Positions 8,730-20,105 of a stretch of DNA of 64,000 bases are shown here, in pieces; the first letter of the stretch is position 1, and each line of letters starts with the position of its first letter. The notes under the pieces were generated by a model. The model saw nothing but the letters and a program-made list of their open reading frames with translations. It was not told the DNA's origin and did not search any database. Origin of the DNA: Obelidium mucronatum (lineage: Eukaryota; Chytridiomycota; Chytridiomycetes; Chytridiales; Chytriomycetaceae); NCBI GenBank assembly GCA_025765595.1, contig JAIVFH010000066.1, forward strand, positions 62,001 through 126,000, in the 5' to 3' direction. The translations under genes and the position numbers were made by a program.

Positions 8730-11700
8730 TTAAATCAAAGTTTCCCGCAACCGCGATAGCATCACACCCGCCCCCAAAGGATCAAGCGCTGATATCCACG
8801 CGTTCATATCACCAGCTGACGAAGCTTGCAAAAGCAAGCTGCAATCTTTTGAATGTATCGCGAAAACATGCGATTTCCCCTTTAAAAACAAAAGTACCAT
8901 ATTAACACACACGAGCATTTTCGAAATACAAAAAAAAAAAAAAAACCCTCGCGCGTATGAGAGAGTCTCGTACCTGGAATGCCGCTCCCATTGTCGGTCC
9001 TTCAAACTGAATATTGGTATTTACAAGGCTAAAAATCGCCAACTCATCCAAGTCGGATGGATCAGCATACATATGCAAATAAGGTCGTCTTATGACAAAA
9101 TATCTCTTGACCCAAATGTCACTTGAGTTTGGTGTGGATAGCTGTCCGCGGAATGACACAGGTGCCCTTTTTTTTGCATCACGTTAAAACACTAGAAAAC
9201 AAATTGAAAACCACTCACATTTCCAAGATCTGTCTACACCTCGTCGAAACAAACTTAACCTCCTCTCCATCATCTTCCCTCACCGGCACTTCGCGATCAA
9301 ACAACAGAATATCCTAAAAATTAACAAAACATAAACGATGGACCCAACAAAAATTAATCCACACTCATGCTTACCAAAGCCGGATCCGCTCCATAACAGG
9401 TATTCCTCCACAGCTCCATAGATTTCGCAAGCAAGACTCTACTCTCTTGCTCCGATATATTCTCACGAACCGGATACAGATCCCGCGAAAACATTTCATA
9501 CTCTTCTATCCGTGACCGGATGGACGAAAGCTGATGAAGCCGAGATTCCTTCTCTCGCCGCTTCCAAAACCGTATCACCAGCTCCTGACCTTCGGGTTTC
9601 CAATCCGCCAGAGACTCTTCCCCACGAACGTACCCATTTCGTGTATCAATCTCAGCCATCCGCGCCCTAGAACTTGGCTTCGTTTTCGGCACCAGCGTTG
9701 CAGAAACGGGGAACGTTTCCACCATAAACAACGCATTTGACCGTATCGCATACCGCGTCGTAGCATTCCCACTACCCAACCCAATCGAAGACAACAGGTC
9801 AAAAGCTTTCGCTGACGCTTGGACTTTAAAGTCTCGTTCATGTACAATAATCCCAATTTGTTTCTCAAACTGAACTGCATTGGCGAAAACGTTCCACTGC
9901 GAAACATCAAGACTAGATCCCCCATCATTCAACGGATCCACTTCAACGCCCCAACATATCGTCAGTTCGAGCTTGAATCCTTTGGTGGGTCGATTCAGGT
10001 AAACGCAGTTATGCACACTCGTGTCCCATGGGATTTCAATCTCCAACGACGACTGTCCGTTATTTGAAAAAAATGGATGGTTCTGCGCTGTCGCCAAAAG
10101 GTCTTCACTCGACATTCTTTCTTGGTCCACAAGTCCTGGAACCTGCAAGCCAATCATTTCAGGAGAATCTGGTTCATCTTCCAAGGGGCGATTGGATTTC
10201 ATATCGATCCGTCGTATCTGTCCAATCTTGACATATGAAATCCTCCGCCACGGAAGATCATACTTTCCTGATGAATGAGATAGCCGCAGTTTAATCCGGC
10301 GTTGGATGCCCTGCCGAATCATAAACACGTCAGCAGGAGATCTGAACTCGGCCTTCAGCATCTCCGATTGCTTGACGCTCGTTTGGACTGGCACCGGTTT
10401 GAATTCCCCAGAGAAAGCTGACAATTCAGCAATTTCAATCTGAGCAAGAATTACATGTTCCTTGACTTCGTTGAATGGAGACAACGACGGATGCGTGGAT
10501 ATCACAGGCGTGATAACAGGAACGGCAGCTGATGAAGGGGAACCGCGTTTGTGAAACTTTTCGTCAATCACATCACTGATGGGTCGAATATGGCGGGCAA
10601 ACACCTCAAACTTGACAATCCCCCGCTCCAGCACATATTTAGCCGCCTCCGTCACTTGCATTGAAATAGTCTGAGAAAAATTCCATCGTATCGGTGAGTC
10701 GCCAAACCCATCAGCAGGATCCGTCGCAAACACTCGATCCCCACCGCCACCACCACCACCACTACCAATCCTTCCAGTCGCAGAAAACCCATCTCCCTGC
10801 CCAGTAAAATCAGAAAGCCGAAACTGACAGTGAATCTGAGTATAAACCGATTCAGAAATCCCAGTCATCTCCAAGATTGACACTTCAAACACCAACTGAT
10901 GCCCAACCTTCAAGTCCCCATGCTGCTGCTGCTGTTGCTGCTGATGCCGTTCCTGTTGCTGCTGCTTCAATCCCAAACCCACTCCCTCATCATCACCACC
11001 AACCTCATCCTCCTCATCGCCCCCACTTCCAAACCCCTCCGAATCAGAAACATACCCATCCCCCACACCTCCACCCCCACTCCCCCCAGCAGCAACCGCC
11101 GAAATGGGCGCAATCACAACAAGAAGCCACCCCAGAATATCCCCCTTCTCACCACAAACAACCGGCGCCCGCACCTCCTTCAAAATACCCATACTCAAAC
11201 ACCGCACATCCACCCCAACAGTCCCAATACACTGATAATAAGCATGCCCCTCCGTCTTCCCATTGTAAAACGATAGCTCCGATGTAATAGCCCGCTGGTG
11301 CGCGTAGAATTTGGACGGCGCATTGTCCGGGTCGATATAGTCGTACAAGGTTCTCATGCTCTCGAGTCGCGTTTTGAAATCGGGGAGTAGCCATTTGTAG
11401 GCAGAGTTGTGGTGCCCATCAAAAACTTGGACGACAAGAAACGGCTTTGATTTGTGTGCTCCTGCTCCTCCTGCTCCTCCCGCTCCTCCTCCTCCTCGCG
11501 ACGATAGCGACGTGAAACTATTCACAGATTGTGAAGAGACCTGTCGAGACCGTGGATGAGGCGACAACAACGCTGTTTCATAAACATGTCGTTCCCAAAA
11601 AGAACGCGCAGAAAACTCACGGAACGACTCTACAATTCGAAATTCGTAGAAAACGTTTTTGGATAGTTCTTTGGCTATTATATTCGCTTCCTTGAGGAAA

Positions 11701-14700
11701 ACTGCTGATTTGAGGATCTACATCATAACAACAAACGAAAAAAAAAAAACATAAGATTTTTTTTTGGGGGGGGGGGGGAAGGGATTTACCTCTTGTGCCA
11801 ACGCAACATAATTCCTGCTCCGCCATTTATCCAAAACTCGCCGCGCCAAAACCGCATCGGCTTCAGAAAACGCCTGCTTAGAACCCCGCGCTGCCTGAAA
11901 ACTAACACTTCTGGAATGCTTCCCGCCGCTGCCACCAACTCCCCTCGAAGAACTGACAGCAGACCCCGAACGAGACTTCATCGACTGCTGTAAATACCCG
12001 CCAGTCTCAAGTCCCAAGTGCTGCATCTGCTTTTGCCGTTGTCCCGACGGACCAACAGCGAACCGCATACCAACAGAAGAAGACGAGGAAGAATCTGGAC
12101 TCTTGGCATATCCAGGTCCCCCTCCTCCTCCTCCTCCTCCCCCTCCTACTCCTCTGAAATCATTCAAAGACTCTGAAGAAGGTGACGTTCCTGATAAAGT
12201 CGTCGTGGATCGGACCAACGAGGATCCAGACCGTGACGGCGAGGAAGACCGTGGACTGCATTCCATTGAATACCTGGACTCATCCGAATGATGCACAAAA
12301 TAGCCGTTCGATGACGAATGAGTAGACAACGATGGGTGCGGCGATGATGGCGGAGGTGGGACGTGAATTGACAACTCTGTTGGATTCGCGAATTTAAATA
12401 AGGCAGTCTCTCCAAAGAGGATGCGGTCCCCAGGGTTAAGTTTAACAGGGTGTTTCATTTGGAAGCTATTTACAAAAGTGATTCCGTCTGGGTTTGGACG
12501 TAGGATGACGATAAGGGTTGTGGATGTTTTTGAGGAAGCAGTAGAAACAGCTATTGATGGATCGCTGGATATAGTGCACTCAAGAAAGGCGTGTTCTGGC
12601 AGAATAGAGGGACTCGCAAGAAAAATGGACGCTTTCGGAGTACTTCCAACACCATGTATTCCGATCGGTAGGCGATACAGAAGACACTCTGATACCATTG
12701 GATCTTCCGACAAGTTGAGCAAATGGGGTACAGTTTTCGGTGCATGGACACCGACGGAGCTAGACGACCTCGTTTCAATTGAAATTCCAAGCTCTTGCAA
12801 GACCTGGCTGCGCTGGGTTTCAATTTGAATAGACTTTTGCTGTAGTTGAAGCAGTCAATGGAAAAAAAAAACGCATTTAATAAAACAATTAAAAAAAATA
12901 GATTTCAACATACAAGTCTAGCTTCATAGCTTTCCGTCATTTCCGCAATCAGCTTCTCACTCGCGAGAAGCTGATCCCTCAACGCATCTGGATCCCTTGA
13001 ATCCGACAACAGTGAACTCATTGAATTCATACTCAACACAGACAAGCGACGACCGAGTCCTTTACCACCACCGCCACCACCATCTTCCATCACAGAGGCT
13101 CTTCGACTTCCCATGGGAGAAATATTCCTGGATAGCGTCTCATCTAAGCCACCTTCTTCATACGTTGCAAGACGCCGCTTCAACTTATCCACTTCTTCCT
13201 GCAACAGCCGCACAGTCTTTCCAGTTTCATCTTCATTCACAACGGCCCGATTCACAATTTTCTTTGCCCGTTCGGCATATCGAAGTGTCGACAATGTTTC
13301 ATCTATGAAAGCTTCAGATGGGGATATAGTTGCCATCATGATTGTTTTTGAATTTCCACCAATACAGTCTTTCAAGAGCCACGTTAATGTCTACAGAAGA
13401 AGAAAAAAAAAGGGGGGGTTGGAAAATGAAAGCCAAAAAATTACATCCGCTTACAGCGGTTACTTGTACAAACCGAGTCTCTGTATGGAATATGAACTGA
13501 AGGTTTAAGTGGCGATGGAGGTGGTGGAGTCGGCGGCGGTCCTGATGTTCCTCCAGCTGCGTCATAGGAAACTTTCAGGCTTTGTACACTACTCCTCCGA
13601 GACGCGGATGCTGTTGCCGCAGAATCACTTGCTTCTGCAAGAGCAGAGATAACTTTGCCTAGAGTCGTTAGACTCTTGTTAATGTTGGCGCCTTCCTTCA
13701 AACGAGCGCCAGATGCTCCTGTGGAGTCGGCGCGTTCTGAACCTGCCAAATCAACGAGACATATCCGAGAAGATCTCTCTATTTTTGATATTATTGAAGG
13801 AGAAGAAGGAGAGATTCCGGCTGAAGAAGATGGCGATGATGAAGACGCAGATGTTGCTCGATTTATAGTTGATGTGGCAGAGAGTGGAGAAATTGATTTT
13901 GATGATTCGGTTGTTGTTGTTGATGTTGTTGATATGATTTGTTGAATATGAATCGTGAATACGGCCTGAACAGATGATATTAATGAGATTGAGCTTCAAG
14001 CCATCAATGATGTGAATGGATAGAATTCCGCTCGTTCCTCGGTCCATATAATCCAGTTGAGTCCAGTTGATTGGACTGAATAGACCGAATTGGACCCCCT
14101 CATATTCCGCACATATTCCGCTCGTTCTTCGCTCCATTCCTCGCACCATGACCCGTTCCTCGCTTCATGCGTAAATTCAAAGAATGTCAAGTACTCACAT
14201 GCGACCGCGAAGACACATCGTTCATGTTTGTGGCAGCAGTAGTCCGCGCACTGTTCCCCAGATCCATCAGCCGCTCAATCTGGTCAAACGACGTGACAAC
14301 CAGCTTCGACAGGTCCTCGCAGTACGGACCCAGCGTCGGATGCTCCCTGACGCGCAGCGCGGGCTTCGCGGGGTTCGCGCACAGCAGGTCGCGCACCTTC
14401 TCGTTGTAGATCTCGACGAACGACACGGCGACGGCGACGGCGACGCCCGGCGCGAGCGCGGCGATGCGGCGGAAGAGCAGGGCGCAGGCGCGCGGCGCGA
14501 CGCCCGGGTCCGCCTTGGCGCCCGTCATCGAGTGCGTCTTGCCGGAGCCCGTCTGGCCGTACGCGAACAGACACGTGTTGAAGCCGAGCAGCGCGTGGTC
14601 GACCACGTCGGCGGACAGCGCGCCGAACACCGCCGTCTGGCTGGCCGCCGGATCGAACACGCCGTCAAACGCAAACTCGCGGTGCTGCGTCGGGCTGCTT

Positions 14701-14948
14701 GGACCACTCGGACCACTCGCGCCACTCGGACTAAACACTGTCACGGTCGCCCGCTCGCTGTCCACAGCCACGGCCGCCACGGGCGCCGGCGCCGCCTTGT
14801 CCCGCCGCGGTGGCGCCAGCGGCCGCACCCGGACAAACACCTGCGCGCGAGCGTTGCAAGAAAAAGAGCGTCAGCGGCCGAGGGCAGGCGGGGGCAGACG
14901 GCAGGGGAGAAGGGGGAGATTTCAAACCTTCACATTTGAATTCGACAT
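8730..14948 (-). CDS. kinesin-3 motor (Unc104/KIF1 type) with FHA and C-terminal PH domain
   Basis: Plus-end-directed microtubule motor that in other fungi carries endosomes and vesicles. A 21-nt first exon (14948-14928, MSNSNVK) joins the motor exon starting VFVRVRPL. Motor motifs: P-loop [13 protein letters not shown], switch [11 protein letters not shown], switch [14 protein letters not shown] (next exon from 13965), then [17 protein letters not shown] and [15 protein letters not shown] neck with [12 protein letters not shown] and coiled coil follows, then an FHA domain at about 12.8-12.3 kb, low-complexity linkers, a KIF1B/DUF3694-type stalk (about 11.6-9.4 kb), and a PH domain ([19 protein letters not shown]; end at [12 protein letters not shown]). 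The stop is at 8730-8732. The linker between loop motifs in the motor is unusually long (Ser-rich insert before switch II). The motor exon is far more GC-rich than the rest. Domain order is diagnostic. Confidence 0.92.
13966..14198 (-). other. kinesin intron with short GAGCG(G)AA-type repeats
   Basis: The 233-bp intron between the switch I and switch II exons contains several imperfect copies of a CCGCTCGTTC(C/T)TCG motif on the plus strand and clustered CCAGTTGA/GTCCAGTTGA copies. No coding sense seen. Confidence 0.5.
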
Positions 14949-15367
14949 TTATTGGCAAGCGTGTTTCCCTTCATTACACTGCGAAACACCCAGCTGCGAA
15001 GCCCGGGTCCACTGGCAGTGTTGCTGCGTCTCTCTGCTGCTGGATCTGGATTTGGATCAGTCTGTAGCTGTTGTTGCTGCTGCTGCTGCTGTTGGTGCTG
15101 TCGCGTCATTGCTCGCTCCAACATTTCTACAATATCGGCCTGTCTCGGCGCCCGTGCCACTACTACTGCTGCTTCTGTCCTTTCAATACCACCACGACTG
15201 GATGATCCGATCTCCCCAACTTGTTGCAGATGCTGACATTGTTTTTGCGGCAAGGTTGATGATGATTCTGCAGATACTGTTCCAAGAGACCTGCTCGTAT
15301 TATTGACAGTTTGATCAACGTTCTTGACTTGAAAGTATCTAAACAGTGTTGCTTGTTGATGTTTCAT
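14930..15367 (-). CDS. possible small protein with N-terminal PIP box
   Basis: ATG at 15367 opens MKHQQATLFRYFQVK. QATLFRYF fits the PCNA-interacting consensus Q-x-x-[ILM]-x-x-[FY]-[FY] at the extreme N-terminus, where such boxes often sit (DNA ligase I, UNG2). The rest (about 145 aa) is Ser/Gln-rich with one helical block PRQADIVEMLERAM and a Gln run. The stop falls inside the first coding exon of the kinesin gene on the same strand, so the real C-terminus may be spliced differently, or the ORF may be part of the kinesin 5' leader. Function is unknown; the PIP box is the only recognisable feature. Confidence 0.4.
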   Translation of the reverse strand: MKHQQATLFRYFQVKNVDQTVNNTSRSLGTVSAESSSTLPQKQCQHLQQVGEIGSSSRGGIERTEAAVVVARAPRQADIVEMLERAMTRQHQQQQQQQQQLQTDPNPDPAAERRSNTASGPGLRSWVFRSVMKGNTLANKCRIQM

Positions 15368-15419
15368 TATTAATGTATATATTTTTTTTTCACATGTCAA
15401 TCACTTTTTTTAATTTATT

Positions 15420-16484
15420 TTAATAATTGGAATACAAATAAACACCAACCCCAACAAAATGAAGACACCCCACAACCCTCAAAACCGCGTAAAACAAACA
15501 CCACAACAACCGCAATCGATCCAACCTCCCTCCTTCATAACACAACACCCAATCAACAGATCCACTCTCTGCATCCAACTGCAACAACCCACACACAACC
15601 GAATCCACTGGAACAACAACATTCCCAGAAACAACAACCAAATCAACCTTCTCTCCTCCTCCTCCTCCTCCTCCTTCCTCGTCTCTTGACATGGAATCCA
15701 TAGACGCCCTCACATCACCCCGCGTCAACGCACAAAGCCGCTTGACGCCTCCTGGAACAGGTGCAAGCAGCAACACCAACGGAATAACAATAAACACGAT
15801 CGGTTGCTTGGATAAAACCTCGAGGACAACGACTTGGGTCGCCACAAAGAACTCGAGCAGGCCGTACCAGAATCCAGGGTTGAACAAGAGCACAAGTTGT
15901 GCGGGGAATGGGACTTTTCTTTTTATCAGGGGGGATTGATTGGCGGTTTTGGGATCTGTTGAAGTTTGTTGTTGGGATAGTGGTACCTGTGGTGGCGGTG
16001 GTGGTGGTAATGTGAAGGAATACTCGCCCTCGCCTTCAGATTTGAGGAATGCAGTGTCAGAGTTGGATTGAGTGTACGTGGGGAGTTGGTGAGCTTCTTG
16101 GTTCATGGATCGAATGTGTATCGTTGGTTGGAACGATGATGATGATGATGATGTTGATGCTGATGATTGTGTCTCACTATTGTCTTGTTGTTCAAGGCGC
16201 TGACATTGCGCAATGTAGATTTCAAGGGAGATCAGACACTCTTGATCAACTGCAATTGGAATCTCGGTTGACTGATCGGTATGATAAATAAAAAGATGTG
16301 TTATTATGTTTGTGGCAATCAAAGAGAAAAAACTTACTGTTGGCGACGTTGGAAAGATGAATTCAAAGGATTCTCTGTCCAACAGCACTGGTGTGATCTG
16401 GCCACGGAACTGTGATAGACTCGTTTGTTGTCGCCAGTCTTGAATGCATCCGACTTCTGCACCATCTTTAACGAGTTTCAGCAT
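15420..16484 (-). CDS. hypothetical two-pass membrane protein
   Basis: ATG at 16484 (MLKLVKDGAEVGCIQDW). The open frame crosses a likely intron at about 16336-16272 (GTAAGT donor, ACCGATCAG acceptor), joining FIFPTSPT to STEIPIAVDQ. The N-terminal domain (about 75 aa) is soluble and followed by a Ser/Pro-rich linker. Membrane segments are FIVIPLVLLLAP with its preceding LLEFFVATQVVVLEVL hairpin, and a C-terminal LLWCLFYAVLRVVGCLHFVG. A (Gly)n stretch and an acidic loop lie between them. Family not recognised; possibly an organelle membrane protein with a cytosolic N-terminal domain. Confidence 0.55.
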   Translation of the reverse strand: MLKLVKDGAEVGCIQDWRQQTSLSQFRGQITPVLLDRESFEFIFPTSPTVSFFSLIATNIITHLFIYHTDQSTEIPIAVDQECLISLEIYIAQCQRLEQQDNSETQSSASTSSSSSSFQPTIHIRSMNQEAHQLPTYTQSNSDTAFLKSEGEGEYSFTLPPPPPPQVPLSQQQTSTDPKTANQSPLIKRKVPFPAQLVLLFNPGFWYGLLEFFVATQVVVLEVLSKQPIVFIVIPLVLLLAPVPGGVKRLCALTRGDVRASMDSMSRDEEGGGGGGGEKVDLVVVSGNVVVPVDSVVCGLLQLDAESGSVDWVLCYEGGRLDRLRLLWCLFYAVLRVVGCLHFVGVGVYLYSNY

Positions 16485-16743
16485 CAGTTGTTTCTTGGAC
16501 CTTTTTTTTGTGGTTGTTGTTTAGGCTAGCCACACATGGTGATTGATAAAAAAAAAAAGCGGGGAAAGGGAAGATTCAGACACAGCAAAAAAAAAAAAAA
16601 GATTGACTAAATTCATTTTCAAAAAACCCCTCAGGATATATAAGTATTCAGTGATAATAATAATGTATAATAGGTAATGTGCAAATCTCTTTGTACTGAA
16701 ATATAAAGCCAAAAAATAAGCTCAACAAAAAAAAAAAATACAA

Positions 16744-17699
16744 ATGCCCTTCTTGTCACGTATCTCGACCTTCACGTTCAACAAGGACACGTTCTTTTCG
16801 TCGGGCGGGTTTACTCTCGTCAAGAACTTGCTTCTGTTCATCAACTTTCTGTCTTTGGTTTGTTTGTTTTTTGGTTGTTTGTAAACATTCTCCTTGATCA
16901 TGATTCTCACTGTTATCACTGCACAAATCAAAAACACATGCCTGAACAAACAAACGACAACAAATTGATAACAAAAACAAAAAAGCTCGCAGGAGTTATT
17001 TTGATTGGAGGCGGCGCGTACATCCAAGTAAACGCGGGCACCAATGACTTGATTGATCTTTCTGGGAGCACGGCGGCAGCGGCCATTGGCATTGGCGTTT
17101 TGATTACGGCGATATCCTTTTTCGGTAAGGCGCGTGTGGAGCGTGAGGGGATAGTGTGACTAACCAACGGCACCAACCAAGGCATCTTCGGCGCGGCCAA
17201 CGAGAAGGGCATGCTGCTCAAGACGTACTTCGGGCTGCTGCTGCTGCTCGTCGTGTTTGAGCTCGGGCTCGGCATCGCGGCGTACGCCAAGAGCGACGCG
17301 GTCGAGGAGCTGCTGCAGACGTCGTGGATCAACAGCGTCGCGAGCGGCAACGCGCAGGCGCTCAACAACATCCAGCACGTCGAGCGCGTGTTCCAGTGCT
17401 GCGGCTTCCGCAACACGACGCAGTACGCCGTGCCGCCGAACTGCGCGACGCCCGCGAGCTTCGACTTCCACGTGCCGTGCATGGAGAGCGTCAAGAAGGC
17501 GCTGCAGGGCTCGCTGGCGACTATCGGCGGCACGGGGCTCGCCCTGGGCCTGGTCGAGCTGATTGGCCTCGTGTTCAGCGTGCTGCTGTTTGTCAAGATT
17601 GCCCAGAAGGACCGCGCGAGCGAGAGTCTGATGAACGAGGCCTGGCGGATCAACAGAAGCAAGATCCAGTACGGGTACGCAAACTACCAATACGTCTGA
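16744..17699 (+). CDS. tetraspanin
   Basis: Exons 16744-16857, 16986-17124 and 17182-17699 join in frame (NFLSL to LAGVILIGGG; ISFFG to IFGAANEKG). The product has four transmembrane segments: TM1 spans the first splice site, TM2 is AAAIGIGVLITAISFFG, TM3 is YFGLLLLLVVFELGLGIAAY, and TM4 is GLALGLVELIGLVFSVLLFV. The large extracellular loop between TM3 and TM4 carries the hallmark CCG (VFQCCGFRNTTQY) and further Cys (PPNCATP, VPCMES). Tetraspanins organise membrane microdomains and in fungi act in polarised penetration and septin/actin organisation. The third exon is extremely GC-rich compared with the first two. The cytosolic tail ends YGYANYQYV. Confidence 0.88.
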
Positions 17700-18003
17700 G
17701 TTCTTTTCTTTTTCTATTCTTTTTTTGTTTCTTTTTTTATCGTTTTCTGCTGTGCTCCTTCGCCTCTTTCAATACCTCCACACACACAAACACGCGAATT
17801 TATTTAGAATAAAAGTTTAAAATTTTTTAAAATCATTGAATCTGATGGCTCTTTTTATTTTTTGTACTATTATTTTACTGGTGTATTTAAAAGATGGTTA
17901 CTGTGTTTTTTGTTTTCTGAAAAAAAAATAGAGTTTCACCATACAAGGAATACAAGTACTTTTTGACTTAAATCATCCCAACTGACGCCAATTGAGATCT
18001 ACA
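17700..18003. other. intergenic, nothing seen
   Basis: Shared 3' region between the tetraspanin (+) and the first G-alpha gene (-). AT-rich, with an AATAAA at about 17808-17813 that fits polyadenylation of the tetraspanin. Confidence 0.6.
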
Positions 18004-19887
18004 TTACAATACATGTGTTTTTAAAATCTCCAAGCTTAAAACAACAGCAAACATATACATATACTCAACTGTAGCAAGATAACATTGACTGTATGAAACA
18101 CTGTCCGTATCTGCATCGTGTCCGTCGCCCAAGTATAATAAATATAAACAGTTTTGTGATCCGGATATTTGTTTGATTCCGTCACGCGATGAGCAAAGTA
18201 CTCGGACGTTGCTTCGTAATTGTTGGGGCCTGAAAATGCGGGGAAGTAGGTTGCAACTTTGATTCCACTTTTGAGTTTCTCTTTGAATAAATCAATCTTG
18301 TTCATGAATACAAGCATTGACGTTGACTTGAACATTGGGTGGTTACAGATTGATGCAAACAAGTTTAATGATTCAACCACTTTGTTTTGTGTGTGTGTTT
18401 ATGTTGATGCTATTAAACCAAACCAAAAAAAAATAATAAGATAATAATAATAGCTCCCACTTACTTCTATTCGTCTCGTTATCTTCTGAACAGAGTTGAT
18501 CGAAAGCACTGATTGCAATCATGAAAATGATTGCATTCACTCCTTGGAAATGAGCCGCCCACTTCCGCCGCTCACTGCGTTGTCCTCCAACATCAAATAT
18601 TTTGTACGATTGCTCCTTATTTACAAAGAATTGGTTCTCTGTGACTCCTGTCGTTGTAATACGCGCTTGCAAAATATCTTGCTGTGTTGGTAGATATTTC
18701 TTATCAACCAATCGATCCAAGTCATTAAGGAAACTGTTTTGTTTGTAATTTTTTTTTTGTTTAGTTTTTTTTTAGAGGATGCTTGCAAACAACAAGAAAA
18801 CCAGAAAAAAAAAGATGATATGAAACTCAACTATGAACAACAATCCAACAACTGAAACTCATTCGACCTCCGAAAACAATACTGAATCCCTGTATCCCGC
18901 CACAATGTTTTCACTGCTCGGATCTCTGCCTCATTCAGCCGATCCGCTTTATATATCACCGCGTCTTTGATGATGGATGCTTCCATTGGACATGCGTGAT
19001 TCACATCGTATAACCGTTCAGCGAGATTCGATATTGGGTCTTGCGGTCTCGGGACAAGGCCTTCGCGGTCAATGGAGTTGTTGTTGTTGTTGTTGTTGTC
19101 ATTCCCTAGCTGTAAACCACTTTCCTGCCTCGACACACCACCACCACCACCACCACTCCCGCCGCCGCCACCATTTCGAGACACTCCAAGAAAAGACGAT
19201 GTTGCAATCGAAGAAGCAACGCGTGATGAATCAACAGATGGATGGCCCTGTGACGATTCCTCTTGACTTTGTCCAACAACAACAACGGCGGCGGCGGCGG
19301 CAGATGAAAGATCAATTGCTGCTGCCGCCGTCGACTGCTGTTGCACCTGACTTTCTCCATTAGAAACATCGCTCCCAGCCAGTTGCAGTGGCGGCGGCGG
19401 CTGCTGAGGAGGCGACAATGGGTTAAACCCATACGGGATTTTAAGCGTGTCCATGGCTTCCACCAGGGACTTTGCGCAAATCAAGACGTTCCCGAGGATG
19501 GCGGCTCGGTATCCTTTTACATCTTCTTCGGAGAAGCCGGTTCCATAAATCAGTTTGAATTGTTTGAGGATTGTTGATTTGCCGCTTTCGCCGGAGCCTT
19601 TTTTAGTTTGGCGGAGTTTGTTTTTTGTTTTTGAGAGAAGAAGAAGAAGAAAGAGGAGGAAGGAGGAGGAGGGTTGGGGTGGGGGCGGGGCACGTGATTG
19701 TTTAAGTATTCCAGTTGTAGAGTATACCAATAAAAAAAAAAAAAAAAAGGAAACCTAGAAGCAGTATTTTGATTGTTGATTTGTTCTCCTTCATCCGTTC
19801 TGCTTCTTCTATTTTAAGCATCTTGTCGATCTGTCGGCTTTCTGCTGCTTTGGCGGCTTCTTCTGGGGTACCTGTGGCTCCACACAT
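18004..19887 (-). CDS. heterotrimeric G protein alpha subunit 1, with long low-complexity insert
   Basis: GTPase alpha subunit coupling receptors to effectors. ATG at 19887 (MCGATGTPEE); unlike its neighbours it lacks a Gly-2 myristoylation motif. Motifs by exon: P-loop GSGESGKST across a splice site, helical domain, FQLLDCCSY, switch I ARITTTGVTE, switch II DVGGQRSERRKW, NKIDLF, and YTWATDT in place of the usual TCATDT. The last exon is inferred from a GTTGAG donor and TTTTAAG acceptor, giving ILLHLEILKTHVL and a stop at 18004. The helical domain holds an insert of roughly 120 residues: PPQQPPPP, Ala and Val runs, Gly-rich and poly-Asn tracts. Catalytic Arg and Gln are present. One of three tandem paralogues. 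Confidence 0.9.
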
Positions 19888-20105
19888 TTTTTTTTTGAGA
19901 TCTTTACAAAATATATCGGGAGAGAGAGAGAGAGAAAAAAAATTAAGGATTCATAAAAGCAATACAGCGCCCAAAATAAATTATTTTGTAATAATATAAC
20001 AGAGGCGACTCCCCGCCTGGCCTTTTACTCTTATAGATTAACTTTGGAGGGGGGGGAAAGAAAAACCTTGGAAAAGAGAGATAGGAAAGTTTGCTGAATT
20101 TTTTT

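Noticed and set aside
6780..8730. Possible terminal repeats bounding the papain-like island (GTCCAGYGAGYTCAC near 6914 and 8611)
   Set aside because: Only about 15 bp of loose similarity in direct orientation; too weak to call an element end.
10877..11287. Pro/His-rich open frames on the plus strand opposite the kinesin stalk
   Set aside because: Mirror of the Gly/Gln-rich kinesin linker; no independent coding signal.
14184..14939. Long plus-strand frames opposite the kinesin motor exon
   Set aside because: GC-rich exon with few stops in any frame; the minus strand carries the P-loop and switch motifs.
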